DNA of 64,000 bases from Candidatus Kapaibacterium sp. (GTDB lineage: Bacteria; Bacteroidota; Ignavibacteria; Kapaibacteriales; JAEUSM01). The stretch covers positions 124,001 through 188,000 of the forward strand of contig JAEUSM010000009.1 in assembly GCA_016788785.1 (NCBI GenBank), in the 5' to 3' direction. Shown here piece by piece: positions 26,917 to 38,761 of the stretch. A model generated the notes under the pieces. The model saw nothing but the letters and a program-made list of their open reading frames with translations. It had not been told where the DNA came from and made no database searches. The position numbers and the translations under genes were made by a program. How positions within the stretch are numbered: the first letter of the stretch is position 1; the number at the start of each line of letters is the position of its first letter.

Positions 26917-29900
26917 ATGAAATCCAACAAAATCCAAAATTCTATCAACGAAAATGAATTGATTCGTATTCGTGAAAGAATCTTTTTTGGTCAAAATGAA
27001 AATGAAAATATCTATCCGGATTTATTGAATGTTCAATTAGATTCGTACGTAGATTTTTTACAAGAAAATGTACCCGCTTCAGAGCGTAAAAAAATAGGTC
27101 TCCAATCTGCATTCCTCCAAAATTTTCCTATCGAAGATCAAAGTGGAAAAATGCAATTGGAATTTATTGAATATCATCTGGAACAACCAAAATATACAGA
27201 ACGCGAATGTCGTGAGCGTGAATTAACGTTTGCGAAACCTCTCAAAGCAAAACTTCGTTTGATTAGCAAACAAGACTCTGCTGCTGGTAATTTTGGTGAT
27301 GTGACAGAACAAGATGTGTACCTTGGTAATCTTCCATGTATGACAAATCGTGGAACCTTTATTATCAATGGTGCCGAACGTGTTGTCGTTTCGCAACTTC
27401 ACCGTTCTCCAGGAGTGTTCTTCGATGATGCTATTCATCCGAATGGAACGCGTATTTTCTCTGCACGTATCATTCCATTTAGAGGATCATGGGTAGAATT
27501 CACTACGGATATAAACGATGTTATGTTCGCTTACATCGACCGTAAGAAAAAATTCCCTGTGACAACCTTATTGCGTGCATTAGGGTACTCTTCAAATGAA
27601 GATATCTTAGATTTATTCAAATTAGCTACTTTTGTTCCTAAAACGGAATTATCAGAAAAACTTTACGGTCGTCGTATTGCTTCTGATGTTGTAGATCTTG
27701 AAACTGGTGAAATCATCGTTTCTCGAGAAACTCGTTTCGAAGAAGAAGTTTGGGAAGTATTAAAAGAAGCCACTCTTAATGGCATTAAACTTTATAATTA
27801 TATTGCTGATACAGAAGAACCAGTCATTGTTAAAACATTAGCAAAAGACACTTCTACTTCTGCAGAGGCTGCTCTTGAGGCAATTTATCGCCAATTACGT
27901 TCATCAGATCCTCCAGATATTGAAGCTGCACGTAGTTTGATTGACAAATTGTTCTTCAATGCAAAACGCTACGATTTGGGAACTGTTGGTCGCTTTAGAA
28001 TCAACGACAAATTAGGCTTGGATGTTTCTTTAGATGAAACGACACTTCGAGTTGATGATATCATTTCTATTATCAATTATTTGATAGAACTACATGCTGG
28101 AAAAGCAACAGTTGATGATATCGATCACTTGGGTAATAGACGCGTTCGTACTGTTGGTGAACAACTTACAGCACAATTCAATGTTGGTTTAGCCCGTATG
28201 GGAAGAACTATCAAAGAACGTTTATCAATTCCTGATAGTGAAAGCTTAAACCCAGTTGAACTTGTAAATGCAAGAACGATAACTTCTGTTATCAATCAGT
28301 TTTTTGGGACGAACCAATTGTCTCAATTTATGGATCAAACAAATCCATTGGCTGAATTAACAAATAAACGAAGAACTTCAGCTCTTGGACCTGGTGGTCT
28401 TTCTCGTGAACGTGCCGGATTTGAGGTTCGTGACGTTCACTACACTCACTATGGTCGCTTATGCCCAATTGAGACTCCCGAAGGTCCAAACATTGGTTTG
28501 ATTTCTTCTTTAGCAATTCATTCGAAAATCAATGAATTTGGGTTCATTGAAACTCCTTATAAAAAAGTTGTCAAAGGAATTGTTCAATCTGAAGTGGAAT
28601 ACATCCCTGCAGAAAGAGAAGAAGGAAAAATTATCGCACCTGCATCAACCAAGGTTGATGAAAAAGGAAAAATCCTCGGTGATAGAGTGAAAGCTCGTCA
28701 ATCAGGTGATTATGTAGTAGTTTCTCCTCAAGAAGTTGAATATATTGATATATCTACCGATCAGATTACCAGTGCAGCTGCTGCATTGATTCCATTCTTG
28801 GAACATGACGATGCGAATCGTGCATTGATGGGCTCGAACATGCAACGTCAAGCTGTACCATTACTTCGTCCAGATGCTCCTCGTGTTGGAACTGGTATGG
28901 AAGCACGTGTTGCTCGTGATTCGAGAGCTGTGCTTTTAGCTGAAGGTGATGGAATTGTTGAGTATGTATCTGCTGACAAAATCATAATCCGTTACTTTGG
29001 TTCCGAAAGTGATGATGAGCAGTTAACTACTTTCGATAGTGATTTGATTAAAACATACGATTTGCTCAAATTCTTCCGAACAAACCAAGATACTTCTATC
29101 AACCAACGTCCAATTGTTCGCAATGGTCAGGTTGTAAAAAAGAATATGCCTATAGCTGATAATTCATCAACAGATAAAGGTGAACTCGCTTTAGGAAGAA
29201 ATGTATTGGTCGCATTCATGCCTTGGAGAGGATACAACTTTGAGGATGCGATTATTATTTCTGAAAAATTAATTGCGGAGGATATCTTTACTTCTATTCA
29301 CATCGAAGAATTTACACTTCAAGTACGTGATACAAAACGTGGTGAAGAAGAATTTACTCGTGAAATTCCAAATGTAAGTGAAGAAGCAACTAAAGAATTA
29401 GATGAATCCGGTATTGTTCGCATTGGTGCAAAAGTCCGCGAAGGTGATATTCTTATTGGAAAAATTACACCGAAAGGTGAAACTGATCCTACCCCTGAAG
29501 AAAAACTTCTTCGTGCTATCTTTGGCGATAAAGCTGGAGATGTAAAGGATGTTTCGTTGAAAGCTACTCCTGGATTAAAAGGTGTTGTTATCAATACAAA
29601 GCTCTTCACACGTAGAGTCTCACTTCAAGAGTCAGACAACAAACGTGAAGAAAAGAAACGTCAAGATGCTCTTACAAAAGCTGAGCAATTAGAAAAAATT
29701 GCTTTAGAAAAAGAATGTCTTGGAAAATTATCTGTCATCCTCGGTGAACAAGTATCTATGGGTATTCGTTTGCAGGGTGTAAAAACACCAGTCATTCGTT
29801 CTGGAGTAGTTATAACAGTAGATTCTATTCAAGAATACTTTAATTCTGAGGAACTAAAATTAGATAAATTAGATTTGTCTACTCCTTTAGTAAAAGATTC

Positions 29901-30744
29901 GAAATCGAACGAGTTGGCAATGAAATTGTTAGAAAATTTCAATGCAAAATACAAACAAATTACTGACGATTATAAAATCAAGTCAAAAATGCCTCCTGGC
30001 GATGAATTACAACCGGGAATCTTGCAAATGGCGAAAGTTTACATTGCGAAAAAACGTAAATTGCAAGTTGGTGATAAAATGGCTGGTCGTCACGGTAACA
30101 AAGGTATCGTTTCGAAAATCGTACCGATTGAAGATATGCCGTTTTTACCTGATGGAACTCCAATGGATATTATTTTGAATCCATTAGGTGTACCTTCTCG
30201 TATGAACTTGGGACAATTGTATGAAACCGCATTGGGTTGGGCTGCTAAAAAAATCGACAAATTCTTTGCTTCTCCAATTTTTAAAGGTGCATCTTGGGAT
30301 ACTGTTGGTGATTACTTAGAAGAAGCTGGTCTACCTCGAACTGGTCGTGTTCGTCTTCGTGATGGACGATCTGGAGAATTGTTTGACAACGAAGTAACCG
30401 TTGGTGTTATCTACATGTTAAAACTCTCCCACTTAGTAGAAGATAAGATTCACGCACGTTCAATTGGGCCATACTCACTCATTACGCAACAACCGCTTGG
30501 TGGTAAAGCACAATTTGGTGGTCAACGTCTTGGTGAGATGGAGGTTTGGGCATTGGAAGCATACGGTGCGGCTCATACATTACAAGAGATGATTACAGTC
30601 AAATCTGATGATGTTCAAGGTCGTGCAAGAATGTATGAAGCAATTGTCAAAGGTGATAATATGCCAAATCCAAATATTCCTGAATCATTCAATGTATTAG
30701 TGCGAGAGCTACAAGGTCTCTGTTTAGATGTACGAATTGATTAA
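26917..30744 (+). CDS. rpoB: DNA-directed RNA polymerase subunit beta
   Basis: The catalytic beta subunit, 1275 residues from ATG 26917, which is preceded by AAGGAG. An upstream in-frame TTG at 26893 would add eight residues but lies before the ribosome site. Visible landmarks are the rifampicin-region segment N-Q-L-S-Q-F-M-D-Q, the fork G-P-G-G-L-S-R-E-R-A-G-F, and P-E-G-P-N-I-G-L. Near the C-terminus is G-D-K-M-A-G-R-H-G-N-K-G. The length is normal for Bacteroidota. Confidence 0.98.
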   Translation: MKSNKIQNSINENELIRIRERIFFGQNENENIYPDLLNVQLDSYVDFLQENVPASERKKIGLQSAFLQNFPIEDQSGKMQLEFIEYHLEQPKYTERECRERELTFAKPLKAKLRLISKQDSAAGNFGDVTEQDVYLGNLPCMTNRGTFIINGAERVVVSQLHRSPGVFFDDAIHPNGTRIFSARIIPFRGSWVEFTTDINDVMFAYIDRKKKFPVTTLLRALGYSSNEDILDLFKLATFVPKTELSEKLYGRRIASDVVDLETGEIIVSRETRFEEEVWEVLKEATLNGIKLYNYIADTEEPVIVKTLAKDTSTSAEAALEAIYRQLRSSDPPDIEAARSLIDKLFFNAKRYDLGTVGRFRINDKLGLDVSLDETTLRVDDIISIINYLIELHAGKATVDDIDHLGNRRVRTVGEQLTAQFNVGLARMGRTIKERLSIPDSESLNPVELVNARTITSVINQFFGTNQLSQFMDQTNPLAELTNKRRTSALGPGGLSRERAGFEVRDVHYTHYGRLCPIETPEGPNIGLISSLAIHSKINEFGFIETPYKKVVKGIVQSEVEYIPAEREEGKIIAPASTKVDEKGKILGDRVKARQSGDYVVVSPQEVEYIDISTDQITSAAAALIPFLEHDDANRALMGSNMQRQAVPLLRPDAPRVGTGMEARVARDSRAVLLAEGDGIVEYVSADKIIIRYFGSESDDEQLTTFDSDLIKTYDLLKFFRTNQDTSINQRPIVRNGQVVKKNMPIADNSSTDKGELALGRNVLVAFMPWRGYNFEDAIIISEKLIAEDIFTSIHIEEFTLQVRDTKRGEEEFTREIPNVSEEATKELDESGIVRIGAKVREGDILIGKITPKGETDPTPEEKLLRAIFGDKAGDVKDVSLKATPGLKGVVINTKLFTRRVSLQESDNKREEKKRQDALTKAEQLEKIALEKECLGKLSVILGEQVSMGIRLQGVKTPVIRSGVVITVDSIQEYFNSEELKLDKLDLSTPLVKDSKSNELAMKLLENFNAKYKQITDDYKIKSKMPPGDELQPGILQMAKVYIAKKRKLQVGDKMAGRHGNKGIVSKIVPIEDMPFLPDGTPMDIILNPLGVPSRMNLGQLYETALGWAAKKIDKFFASPIFKGASWDTVGDYLEEAGLPRTGRVRLRDGRSGELFDNEVTVGVIYMLKLSHLVEDKIHARSIGPYSLITQQPLGGKAQFGGQRLGEMEVWALEAYGAAHTLQEMITVKSDDVQGRARMYEAIVKGDNMPNPNIPESFNVLVRELQGLCLDVRID

Positions 30745-30748
30745 TCTA

Positions 30749-30782
30749 TTTGAGTACGGTAACGGTTGTTTCCGTACTCAAA
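30749..30782 (+). other. hairpin with flanking direct repeats between rpoB and rpoC
   Basis: TTTGAGTACGG (30749-30759) pairs over 11 bases with CCGTACTCAAA (30772-30782) around a 12-base loop. The ten-base word AACGGTTGTT occurs inside the loop side (30761-30770) and again straight after the stem (30781-30790). It lacks a T tract, so it is unlikely to be a plain terminator; an RNA processing or stability element is possible. Confidence 0.7.
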
Positions 30783-30858
30783 CGGTTGTTCAATTATATA
30801 AAAATTTCGATAAAATAAGTATAAAAATTTCCATTACTCTTGATACTCCGGAGGCAAA

Positions 30859-33800
30859 ATGCAGTCACTTTTGATTCCCAGAAGCGGGTTTTCAAAAATA
30901 ACAATTAAACTGGCTTCACCTGATGATATTCTAAATAGATCACATGGTGAAGTTACGAAGCCGGAAACTATAAATTATCGCTCATTTAGACCGGAAAAAG
31001 ATGGTCTATTTTGCGAAAAAATCTTCGGTCCAATCCGTGATTGGGAATGTGCTTGTGGAAAATACAAGCGTATTCGCTACAAAGGGATAGTCTGTGACCG
31101 TTGCGGTGTAGAAGTAACTCAAAAATCAGTTAGAAGAGAGCGTATGGGGCATGTTATGCTCGCGGTACCTGTCGTTCATATTTGGTTTTTACGTTCATTA
31201 CCAAGTAAAATCAGCAATATTTTGGGTATTCCAACTAAAGATGCTGAAAAAATTGTGTATTACGAATCGTATGTAGTTATCCAGCCTGGTCCTACAAAAA
31301 CAAATAAATTTGATCTCATCTCTGAAGATGAATATATACAAATTGAAAACAATCTTCCATCTGATCATTATCAATTAGAAGATGAAGACCCAAGAAAATT
31401 CATTGCTCTAATCGGTGCCGAAGCTATAAAAGAAATGCTTCGTCGAATTGATCCAGATGAAGAATATCACCGAATTAAAGAACAATATCGTATTGAAACT
31501 TCTCAGCAGAAAAAACAAGATGCTTTGAAGCGTTTACGTGTTTTGGACGCATTCCGCAATATGGATAGCGAACGTAAGAACTACCCTGAATGGATGGTTT
31601 TAGATGTTGTGCCTGTCATTCCACCGGATTTACGTCCATTAGTTCCATTAGAAGGTGGACGTTTTGCAACCTCAGATTTGAACGATTTGTACCGTCGTGT
31701 TATTATTCGTAATAATCGTTTGAAACGACTTATCGACATCAAAGCTCCTGAGGTGATATTACGTAATGAAAAAAGAATGCTTCAAGAATCTGTTGACGCA
31801 CTTTTTGATAATTCAAGAAGAGCTGTTCGTTCAGAATCACAAAGAGCATTAAAATCACTTGCAGATACTTTAAAAGGTAAAACTGGACGTTTCCGTCAAA
31901 ACTTATTGGGGAAACGTGTGGATTATTCTGGTCGTTCGGTTATTGTCGTTGGACCTGAATTGAAAATCCATGAGTGTGGTTTGCCAAAAAATATGGCTGT
32001 TGAGCTTTTCAAACCGTTCATCATTAGAAAATTGATTGAACGTGGTCATGTGAAAACGGTAAAAAGTGCGAAAAAAATGGTTGAACGAAAAACCGATGAA
32101 GTTTGGGATATTCTCGAACGAGTTATTGATGGTCACCCAGTTCTTCTCAATCGTGCTCCTACACTCCACAGACTTGGTATCCAAGCGTTCCAGCCAAAAC
32201 TTGTGGAAGGGAAAGCAATTCAACTCCACCCTTTAGTATGTACTGCCTTTAACGCCGATTTTGACGGTGACCAAATGGCTGTTCACGTTCCATTGAGCCA
32301 CGAAGCTCAATTGGAAGCATTGCTATTGATGTTGGCGTCGCATAACATTATGCATACTCAAAACGGTGAACCTATTACGGTACCGTCACAGGACATGGTC
32401 TTGGGTGCATATTATATGACCAAATCAAAACCAGGTGCTAAAGGAGAAGGCAAAAAGTTTGCTAATGCTGAAGAAGTAATTATTGCACATAATTCTGGAG
32501 TAGTTGAAATTCATACGAAAGTAGAATTCCGCTTCCAAGGAAAAATGATTGAAACAACCGTTGGTAGAGTACTCTTTAATGAGATTGTACCAGAAGAATT
32601 AGGGTTCTTGAATGAGTTACTAGCAAAAAAACGTCTTCGTCAAATCATTGGTACGTGTTTCCGCAAAGCAGGGCTTGCAAAAACTGTTGTCTTTTTAGAT
32701 GAACTGAAAAAAGCAGGATTTATGTATGCAACTCGTGGTGGTCTTTCTGTATCTATTGCTGATGTGGTAGTGCCGAAAGTAAAAGAAGAATACATTAACT
32801 CTGCTCAAGAAAAAGTTGATAAAATTGAATCTCAATATAATCAAGGTATAATCTCACAAGGTGAGCGTTACAACAAAATTATTGACATTTGGACAAATGC
32901 AACGAACAAAGTTGCTGATAAATTATACAATGAACTTCAAACATCTCAATTAGGATTTAATACTTTTTGGATGATGTTAGATTCTCAAGCCCGTGGTTCG
33001 AAAGAACAAATTCGTCAGTTGGCGGGTATGCGTGGTTTGATGGCAAAACCACAAAAATCTATGAAGGGAACTTCCGGAGAATTGATTGAAAATCCAATTC
33101 TTTCAAACTTCAAAGAAGGTCTTACCATACTTGAGTATTTCATTTCAACCCACGGTGCCAGAAAAGGTCTTGCGGACACGGCGTTAAAAACAGCAGATGC
33201 TGGTTATTTAACTCGTCGATTACATGATGTGGCTCAAGATGTTATTATCTCCGAAGATGACTGTAATACTATTCGTGGTATTAATATGTCTGCTCTTAAA
33301 GATGGTGAAGATATCAAAGAACCATTATATGAGAGAATTTTAGGAAGAGTAGCGCTACGAGATGTTGTTGATCCTAATACCGAAAAACCAATCGTAAAAG
33401 CAGGCGAAATTATCACCGAAGATTATGCAACGTTGATTCAAAATACTTCTATTGAAAGTGTTTGGATTCGTTCAGTATTGACTTGTGAGTCTCGTCGTGG
33501 AGTTTGTGCGAAATGTTATGGTAGAAACATGGCGACTGGTCAATTAGTTGATACAGGTGAAGCCGTTGGTACTATTGCATCTCAATCCATTGGTGAGCCA
33601 GGTACGCAATTGACACTTCGAACATTCCACACTGGTGGTACTGCATCGTTGATTTCTGCTCAATCGACAGTAACAACGAAATTTGATGGTCTAATCCAAT
33701 TCGAAAATGTTCGAACTGTTGCGACAATGGGCGGTGAAGAAGATGACATGGGTATGACTGCAGCTTCTGAAACAGTTGTTGTTTCTCGTAGTGGTATTAT

Positions 33801-35160
33801 CAATATCGTTGAGCCAGATAGTAATAGGGTTTTAACCAAATATGATGTTTCTTACGGTTCTGTATTGAAGGTTTCTGATAAACAAACTGTGAAAAAAGGT
33901 GAAATTATCTACGATTGGGATCCATATAATCAGGTGATTATCACGGAAAAAGAAGGTATTATTCGTTATAAAGATCTTATTCCAAACGTAACCTATCGTG
34001 AAGAAAATGATGAACAAACTGGTCACGTTACCAAGGTTGTTATTGAATCCCGTGATAGAACCAAATCACCTACAATTGAGATTGTTGACGATAAAGGTGC
34101 TCATATTCAATCATATCCAATTCCTACAAGAGCTCAAATCATTGTTGATAAAGATGAAAAAGTATTTGTAGGTAGCAAATTAGTAAAAATTCCTCGCGAA
34201 TCAGGAAGAATGAGAGACATTACGGGTGGTCTTCCACGTGTAACAGAGTTGTTTGAAGCTCGTGCTCCTCAAAATCCTGCTATTGTTGCAGAAATTGATG
34301 GTATCGTTTCCTTTGAAAAACCAAAACGTGGTCAACGAGTAATCAAAATTACTTCATTAGATGGTCAAACTACAAAAGAAGCTTCTATACCCGTTGGTAA
34401 GCACGTATTAGTTTATGAAGGCGATATGGTCTATGCTGGTACAAAATTGACTGAAGGTTCTATCAATCCTCACGATATTCTTCGAATCAAAGGTGCTAAT
34501 GCTGTACAAGAGTATTTAGTAAACGAGATTCAAGAGGTTTATCGTATGCAAGGTGTGAAAATCAATGACAAACACATCGAAGCAATTGTAAGACAGATGT
34601 TACAAAAACTACGAATTTTGGATTCTGGTGATTCATCATTCTTAGAAAATGATTTGATTGATCGTATTCGATTCAATGATGAGAATACAATGTTGAAAAA
34701 TCATGTTGTTGTAACTGATAAAGGAGATACTAAACTCAAAATTGGTCAATTGACTTTAAAACGTAAGTTTAAAGAGTTGGCGAAAGAATGTGAGAAAAAA
34801 GGAAAGGTTCCTCCTCAAGCAAGAGATGCTGAACCTGCAATTAGTGAACCATCATTATTGGGTATTACAACTGCATCACTTTCTACTGAATCGTGGCTTT
34901 CTGCTGCTTCGTTCCAAGAAACTACAAAAGTATTGGCTGATGCATCTATTGCAACGAAAACTGACACCTTATCAGGATTGAAAGAGAATATTATTCTTGG
35001 TCAATTAATTCCTGCAGGTACTGGTTTGAGAGAATATCAAGAGCTTTTGGTCTCAAGCAAACAAGAGCAAATCTTTGATGATTTGTTTGATGAGTATGAT
35101 GAACAATATGATGAAGAATATGAAATTTCTCCATCGTACGAAGAAGAAACCGTTTCGTAA
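30859..35160 (+). CDS. rpoC: DNA-directed RNA polymerase subunit beta'
   Basis: This 1433-residue subunit starts at ATG 30859 behind a strong ribosome site (GGAGG, 30850-30854). The N-terminal zinc site has C-A-C-G-K and C-D-R-C-G-V-E. The catalytic loop [12 protein letters not shown] holds the magnesium-binding aspartates. The second zinc site has [12 protein letters not shown]. The C-terminus ends in a very acidic tail rich in Asp, Glu and Tyr ([11 protein letters not shown]). Confidence 0.98.
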   Translation: MQSLLIPRSGFSKITIKLASPDDILNRSHGEVTKPETINYRSFRPEKDGLFCEKIFGPIRDWECACGKYKRIRYKGIVCDRCGVEVTQKSVRRERMGHVMLAVPVVHIWFLRSLPSKISNILGIPTKDAEKIVYYESYVVIQPGPTKTNKFDLISEDEYIQIENNLPSDHYQLEDEDPRKFIALIGAEAIKEMLRRIDPDEEYHRIKEQYRIETSQQKKQDALKRLRVLDAFRNMDSERKNYPEWMVLDVVPVIPPDLRPLVPLEGGRFATSDLNDLYRRVIIRNNRLKRLIDIKAPEVILRNEKRMLQESVDALFDNSRRAVRSESQRALKSLADTLKGKTGRFRQNLLGKRVDYSGRSVIVVGPELKIHECGLPKNMAVELFKPFIIRKLIERGHVKTVKSAKKMVERKTDEVWDILERVIDGHPVLLNRAPTLHRLGIQAFQPKLVEGKAIQLHPLVCTAFNADFDGDQMAVHVPLSHEAQLEALLLMLASHNIMHTQNGEPITVPSQDMVLGAYYMTKSKPGAKGEGKKFANAEEVIIAHNSGVVEIHTKVEFRFQGKMIETTVGRVLFNEIVPEELGFLNELLAKKRLRQIIGTCFRKAGLAKTVVFLDELKKAGFMYATRGGLSVSIADVVVPKVKEEYINSAQEKVDKIESQYNQGIISQGERYNKIIDIWTNATNKVADKLYNELQTSQLGFNTFWMMLDSQARGSKEQIRQLAGMRGLMAKPQKSMKGTSGELIENPILSNFKEGLTILEYFISTHGARKGLADTALKTADAGYLTRRLHDVAQDVIISEDDCNTIRGINMSALKDGEDIKEPLYERILGRVALRDVVDPNTEKPIVKAGEIITEDYATLIQNTSIESVWIRSVLTCESRRGVCAKCYGRNMATGQLVDTGEAVGTIASQSIGEPGTQLTLRTFHTGGTASLISAQSTVTTKFDGLIQFENVRTVATMGGEEDDMGMTAASETVVVSRSGIINIVEPDSNRVLTKYDVSYGSVLKVSDKQTVKKGEIIYDWDPYNQVIITEKEGIIRYKDLIPNVTYREENDEQTGHVTKVVIESRDRTKSPTIEIVDDKGAHIQSYPIPTRAQIIVDKDEKVFVGSKLVKIPRESGRMRDITGGLPRVTELFEARAPQNPAIVAEIDGIVSFEKPKRGQRVIKITSLDGQTTKEASIPVGKHVLVYEGDMVYAGTKLTEGSINPHDILRIKGANAVQEYLVNEIQEVYRMQGVKINDKHIEAIVRQMLQKLRILDSGDSSFLENDLIDRIRFNDENTMLKNHVVVTDKGDTKLKIGQLTLKRKFKELAKECEKKGKVPPQARDAEPAISEPSLLGITTASLSTESWLSAASFQETTKVLADASIATKTDTLSGLKENIILGQLIPAGTGLREYQELLVSSKQEQIFDDLFDEYDEQYDEEYEISPSYEEETVS

Positions 35161-35184
35161 TTAGAATAAACGGTTTAACGAAAT

Positions 35185-35230
35185 AACAGTATTTTCTTTA
35201 TCTAATAAAGAAAATACTGTTTTTCTTTTT
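35185..35230 (+). terminator. intrinsic terminator after rpoC
   Basis: AACAGTATTTTCTTTA (35185-35200) pairs with TAAAGAAAATACTGTT (35206-35221) over 16 bases with a five-base loop. It is followed by TTT-C-TTTTT. It closes the rplKAJL-rpoBC unit. Confidence 0.9.
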
Positions 35231-35247
35231 ATCTTGTAACTAATAGA

Positions 35248-35853
35248 ATGAGCATGTTAGAAGCTGAATTTCTTTATGGAGCTACTGCTTGGGACCAAAT
35301 TCCAGCAAACTCAAAACCTGAGATCGCATTCATTGGCAGATCAAATGTGGGAAAATCGTCTTTGATTAATTCCTTAGTAGCAAGAAAAAAGTTGGCATTT
35401 GTCAGTAGGACTCCCGGAAAAACTCGTGAGATAAATTTCTTTTCTGTCAATGGCTATGGTATATTTGTGGATTTGCCTGGGTTTGGTTTTGCATCTGTAA
35501 GCAAATCCTTACGGGAACAATTTGTTTCGTTAAACTACCAATATCTGGAACAACGAAAGGAATTATCCTTGGTATGTGTGTTAGTAGATTCACGACATGA
35601 CCCACAAAAATTGGATATGGAAGTGATGGAACGTTTAGAAAATGCACAAAAGAAATTTTGCGTTGTCTTAACTAAAACAGACAAGATTTCGCAAAAAGCT
35701 GCTGAAGAACGTAAACATCAGATTAAAGAATTAATGAAATATTGTCAGTACTTTATCGATGTTGTGTTGTATTCCGTCGAAAAACCGGTTGGTAAGTACG
35801 AATTATTGGGTTTGATAAAAAAGTATTCAAAAGAAAGAAGTATAGAAAAATGA
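35248..35853 (+). CDS. engB: ribosome biogenesis GTPase EngB (YsxC/YihA)
   Basis: EngB is a small essential-type GTPase that acts in late 50S assembly. The 201-residue protein has G1 G-R-S-N-V-G-K-S-S, the R-T-P-G-K-T-R switch I, G3 D-L-P-G-F-G, and G4 T-K-T-D. The stop overlaps the purE start (ATGA at 35850), so they form a two-gene unit downstream of the rpoC terminator. Confidence 0.96.
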   Translation: MSMLEAEFLYGATAWDQIPANSKPEIAFIGRSNVGKSSLINSLVARKKLAFVSRTPGKTREINFFSVNGYGIFVDLPGFGFASVSKSLREQFVSLNYQYLEQRKELSLVCVLVDSRHDPQKLDMEVMERLENAQKKFCVVLTKTDKISQKAAEERKHQIKELMKYCQYFIDVVLYSVEKPVGKYELLGLIKKYSKERSIEK

Positions 35854-36350
35854 GTGCAAAAGTTGGAATTGTAATGGGTTCGGATAGTGATTTGCATGTT
35901 ATGAGTGAGGCAGCAATAATTTGTAAAGAATTTTCTATTCCGTATGAATTGCGTATTGTTTCTGCTCATAGAACTCCAGAGGATATGGCTACTTATGGTA
36001 AAAGTGCTTTTGAACGAGGTATTCAAGTTATAATTGCGGGTGCAGGTGGAGCAGCTCATCTTCCTGGTATGCTCGCTTCATTTACAATTGTACCAGTCAT
36101 AGGTGTACCTGTAAAAAGTAGTTCGTTATTAGGATTAGATTCTCTTTTGTCGATTGTTCAAATGCCTCCAGGTGTTCCAGTAGCAACTGTAGCAGTTAAT
36201 GCGGGGAAGAATGCTGGAATTTTAGCGGTGCAAATTCTTGCTCTGAAAGATACATCATTGCAAGAAAAATTGCTTTCTTACAAAATAGAAATGGCACAAC
36301 AATCCCGAGATAAAAATCTTGATAATGAATGGGTAACACCGTTACTATAA
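35850..36350 (+). CDS. purE: N5-carboxyaminoimidazole ribonucleotide mutase
   Basis: PurE class I converts N5-CAIR to CAIR in purine synthesis. The 166-residue protein has the signature [23 protein letters not shown] and G-V-P-V-K-S, with the catalytic His in A-H-R-T-P. purK, its usual partner, is not next to it. The gene ends six bases before the convergent rsmB end. Confidence 0.96.
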   Translation: MSAKVGIVMGSDSDLHVMSEAAIICKEFSIPYELRIVSAHRTPEDMATYGKSAFERGIQVIIAGAGGAAHLPGMLASFTIVPVIGVPVKSSSLLGLDSLLSIVQMPPGVPVATVAVNAGKNAGILAVQILALKDTSLQEKLLSYKIEMAQQSRDKNLDNEWVTPLL

Positions 36351-36356
36351 TTCTAA

Positions 36357-37706
36357 CTACCCTATTCGTTTCAATCTTGCACCAAATGCACTATCGCATC
36401 CGTGGATATGAGTAAAAGTACGAAGATAACCTTTTTTGCAAACGGCAGATGGAAGATATTCTTCTGCCGGTTCTAAAATGAAATTGCTATTTTTTTGTAA
36501 AAACCACTCAACAACTTCTTCGTTTTCACTTATATCGTAGGTACAAGTGCTGTAAACGAATGTCCCTCCAATTTTCACCAAGCCAGCACAATGTTCAATC
36601 GCTTTCATTTGAAACTGTTGCAATTCTCGAAGAGATTCAGTAGTTCTTCTCCATTTTATGTCTGGTTTTTTCCGTATTACCCCCAAACCAGAACATGGTA
36701 CATCTAATAAAACTGCATCAAAAAACACTCCAGTAAGCGAAAACAAATCAGCAGTATTTGTTTGAATTGATGTATACCCCATTTGAAGAGCACTTTTATG
36801 TAACAACGATGTTTTTACCTCAAATTGGTCATTTGAAAGGACTTTACCTGTGTTTTTTTGCAGGTCAGCTATAGAAAATGACTTACCACCAGGTGCTGCA
36901 CAAACATCTAAAACTGATGCTCCAATTTTTGGTGAAAGAAGCTCCACTACCAATGATGCACTTTCATCTTGAACAAAGCAACGTTGATTTTCCATAAATT
37001 CCTTCAAAAGGTCCATTGGAATGTTTGAGACAACAATAGTGTTCTTAGAAAATTGAGCTTTTTGAAAAGATAACTTTTTTTCTTCAAGAAATTGTTGAAA
37101 TTCATCTATTGATTGTCTTTGGGTATTTACTCTCAAATTCAATGGTGATGGTTGGTTCAAGGAGCTAAAGAAAGAATTCGCATCATTGTCAGGAAACTGG
37201 GTTTTGAACCGTTGAATCATCCAAATAGGAAATGATAAACTTTTTGAAAAAGTTTCGATTGTTGAAGTATCTTTTAGTGACAATTTAACCGAATCAAGAT
37301 TTGTAACAATAGAGCGAAGTACTGCATTGGTCAATTTCGAAAGAAATATCCCTTTCTTTCGTTTAACTATCTGTACGGATTCATTCACCGCAGCATTTGC
37401 AGGAATTTTGGATAAAAACACCAATTGATATACTGCAATTCTTAGTGAATTATTGACAGTAGCATGTAAAGAAATTTCTTTGTTCTTCAAATGTTCCTTG
37501 ATGATTGTATCAAGTGTCAACCTAAAACGAACACAACCCCGGACAAGTTCTGAAAATAAATTTTTATCCCGCAAAGAAAAAGTAGCATTTTCTAAATACG
37601 CTTGTATTGTCCTATCAACATAAGCATCAGATTGCTCTAATTTCGTAAGAATTTCCACCGCTGTTAATCTCGGATTTGATGAAGAATAATCGTGAGTTTT
37701 CAGCAT
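36357..37706 (-). CDS. rsmB: 16S rRNA (cytosine-967-C5)-methyltransferase
   Basis: This 449-residue protein has an N-terminal NusB-like helical domain (about residues 10-140) and a C-terminal Rossmann methyltransferase domain. SAM motif I is V-L-D-V-C-A-A-P-G-G-K. The two m5C-enzyme cysteines are in V-P-C-S-G-L-G and Y-S-T-C-T-Y. The NusB-plus-methyltransferase fusion is characteristic of RsmB. It appears to be a single-gene minus-strand unit. Confidence 0.94.
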   Translation of the reverse strand: MLKTHDYSSSNPRLTAVEILTKLEQSDAYVDRTIQAYLENATFSLRDKNLFSELVRGCVRFRLTLDTIIKEHLKNKEISLHATVNNSLRIAVYQLVFLSKIPANAAVNESVQIVKRKKGIFLSKLTNAVLRSIVTNLDSVKLSLKDTSTIETFSKSLSFPIWMIQRFKTQFPDNDANSFFSSLNQPSPLNLRVNTQRQSIDEFQQFLEEKKLSFQKAQFSKNTIVVSNIPMDLLKEFMENQRCFVQDESASLVVELLSPKIGASVLDVCAAPGGKSFSIADLQKNTGKVLSNDQFEVKTSLLHKSALQMGYTSIQTNTADLFSLTGVFFDAVLLDVPCSGLGVIRKKPDIKWRRTTESLRELQQFQMKAIEHCAGLVKIGGTFVYSTCTYDISENEEVVEWFLQKNSNFILEPAEEYLPSAVCKKGYLRTFTHIHGCDSAFGARLKRIG

Positions 37707-37812
37707 TTAATGAGAAAAAAGTAAAAAAACTATGAAAAAAATAAAAATGAATTGTAAAAGTCAAAAAATCGGTGTAATTTGCGAAAAATACGAATCAAAA
37801 AACATGATATAC

Positions 37813-38613
37813 ATGAAAATTCGACAAACATTCTTCTTCTTACTTGGGATACTACTTTGTAATTCTATAGTATACACGCAAAATTTAGATTCACCAATAT
37901 TTGTTCAACCAAGAAAACTCCCAAATTGGGGTGGAGTATTTTTAGGGTTTTCCGGCAACTTTCAAACAGGTACGTTAGTAACGAACGAATGTAACTGTTC
38001 ATTTGAAAATGGAGCTGGTTCAGGACTTATTCTGGGAGGGTTGTATGAAAAGTATATTGGAAATTCACTCAATATTGGAGGAGCTATTGGTTATGAAAAT
38101 CGATCACTTACTGCACTCTTTCGGGAGCGTGAAATAGTAGATTTGCAATCTGCTACAGGTGAAAGTTTTAAAACACCTATTCTTTTTCGCCACACTTCTA
38201 ATGTTAGTTTACAACAACTGTTCGTGAATGGATATGCTAAATGGTATCCTTTTTCAAAGGTGTTGTTTTTTAAAGGCGGGTTAACAGCTGGATATTTGTT
38301 CCAATCATCAATTGTTCATACTAAAGAAATTTTAGAAAGAAATCCATTTCGATTACCTGATGGATCGGATGCTACAATACAGTTTGAAAACAAAACTCAA
38401 AGTACAATAATTGAAGACGGGAAATTACCAAATACATCTGCATTACAATTTTTAGTAGATGTAGGAATGGGTATAGATATTCCTTTTGGGGAATACACGT
38501 ATTTAACACCAGTGTTTAGATACGCAATCCCATTAAACACAGTTACAACCTCAAATCCGAGCTTTTCAGTGAATAGCTTACAGTTTTTAATGGAGCTTCG
38601 ATTTCCAATGTAA
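37813..38613 (+). CDS. predicted outer-membrane beta-barrel protein
   Basis: From ATG 37813 the protein has 266 residues, with a signal peptide M-K-I-R-Q-T-F-F-F-L-L-G-I ending near Y-T-Q. It then shows alternating aromatic/glycine strands (G-G-V-F-L-G-F-S-G, G-G-A-I-G-Y-E-N-R) and a C-terminal strand ending in Phe-Pro-Met. This fits a porin-like or surface-antigen barrel; I do not recognise a specific family. The frame extends upstream to an ATG at 37732, but the extra residues do not look like a signal peptide. A weak promoter-like pair, TTG 37752-37754 and TAATTTG 37775-37781, also lies inside that extension. Confidence 0.72.
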   Translation: MKIRQTFFFLLGILLCNSIVYTQNLDSPIFVQPRKLPNWGGVFLGFSGNFQTGTLVTNECNCSFENGAGSGLILGGLYEKYIGNSLNIGGAIGYENRSLTALFREREIVDLQSATGESFKTPILFRHTSNVSLQQLFVNGYAKWYPFSKVLFFKGGLTAGYLFQSSIVHTKEILERNPFRLPDGSDATIQFENKTQSTIIEDGKLPNTSALQFLVDVGMGIDIPFGEYTYLTPVFRYAIPLNTVTTSNPSFSVNSLQFLMELRFPM

Positions 38614-38655
38614 TATTCTCTTTTGAAAAAAAAAGGTGATTTTTTACAATAAAAT

Positions 38656-38686
38656 TTTGATAATTCAACAAATAGCCGTAACTTTT
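38656..38686 (+). promoter_or_regulatory. candidate promoter of the PD40/OmpA gene
   Basis: TTTG (38656-38659), 19 bases, then TAACTTTT (38679-38686). It matches the Bacteroidota -33/-7 pattern except for the last base of the -7 element, and lies 75 bases before the start codon. Confidence 0.4.
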
Positions 38687-38761
38687 ACATTCAGAAGACA
38701 AAAATGTAACTGATTATATCAGAAGATATTTAAAACCATAACTTGGAGATTAAAGATACAT

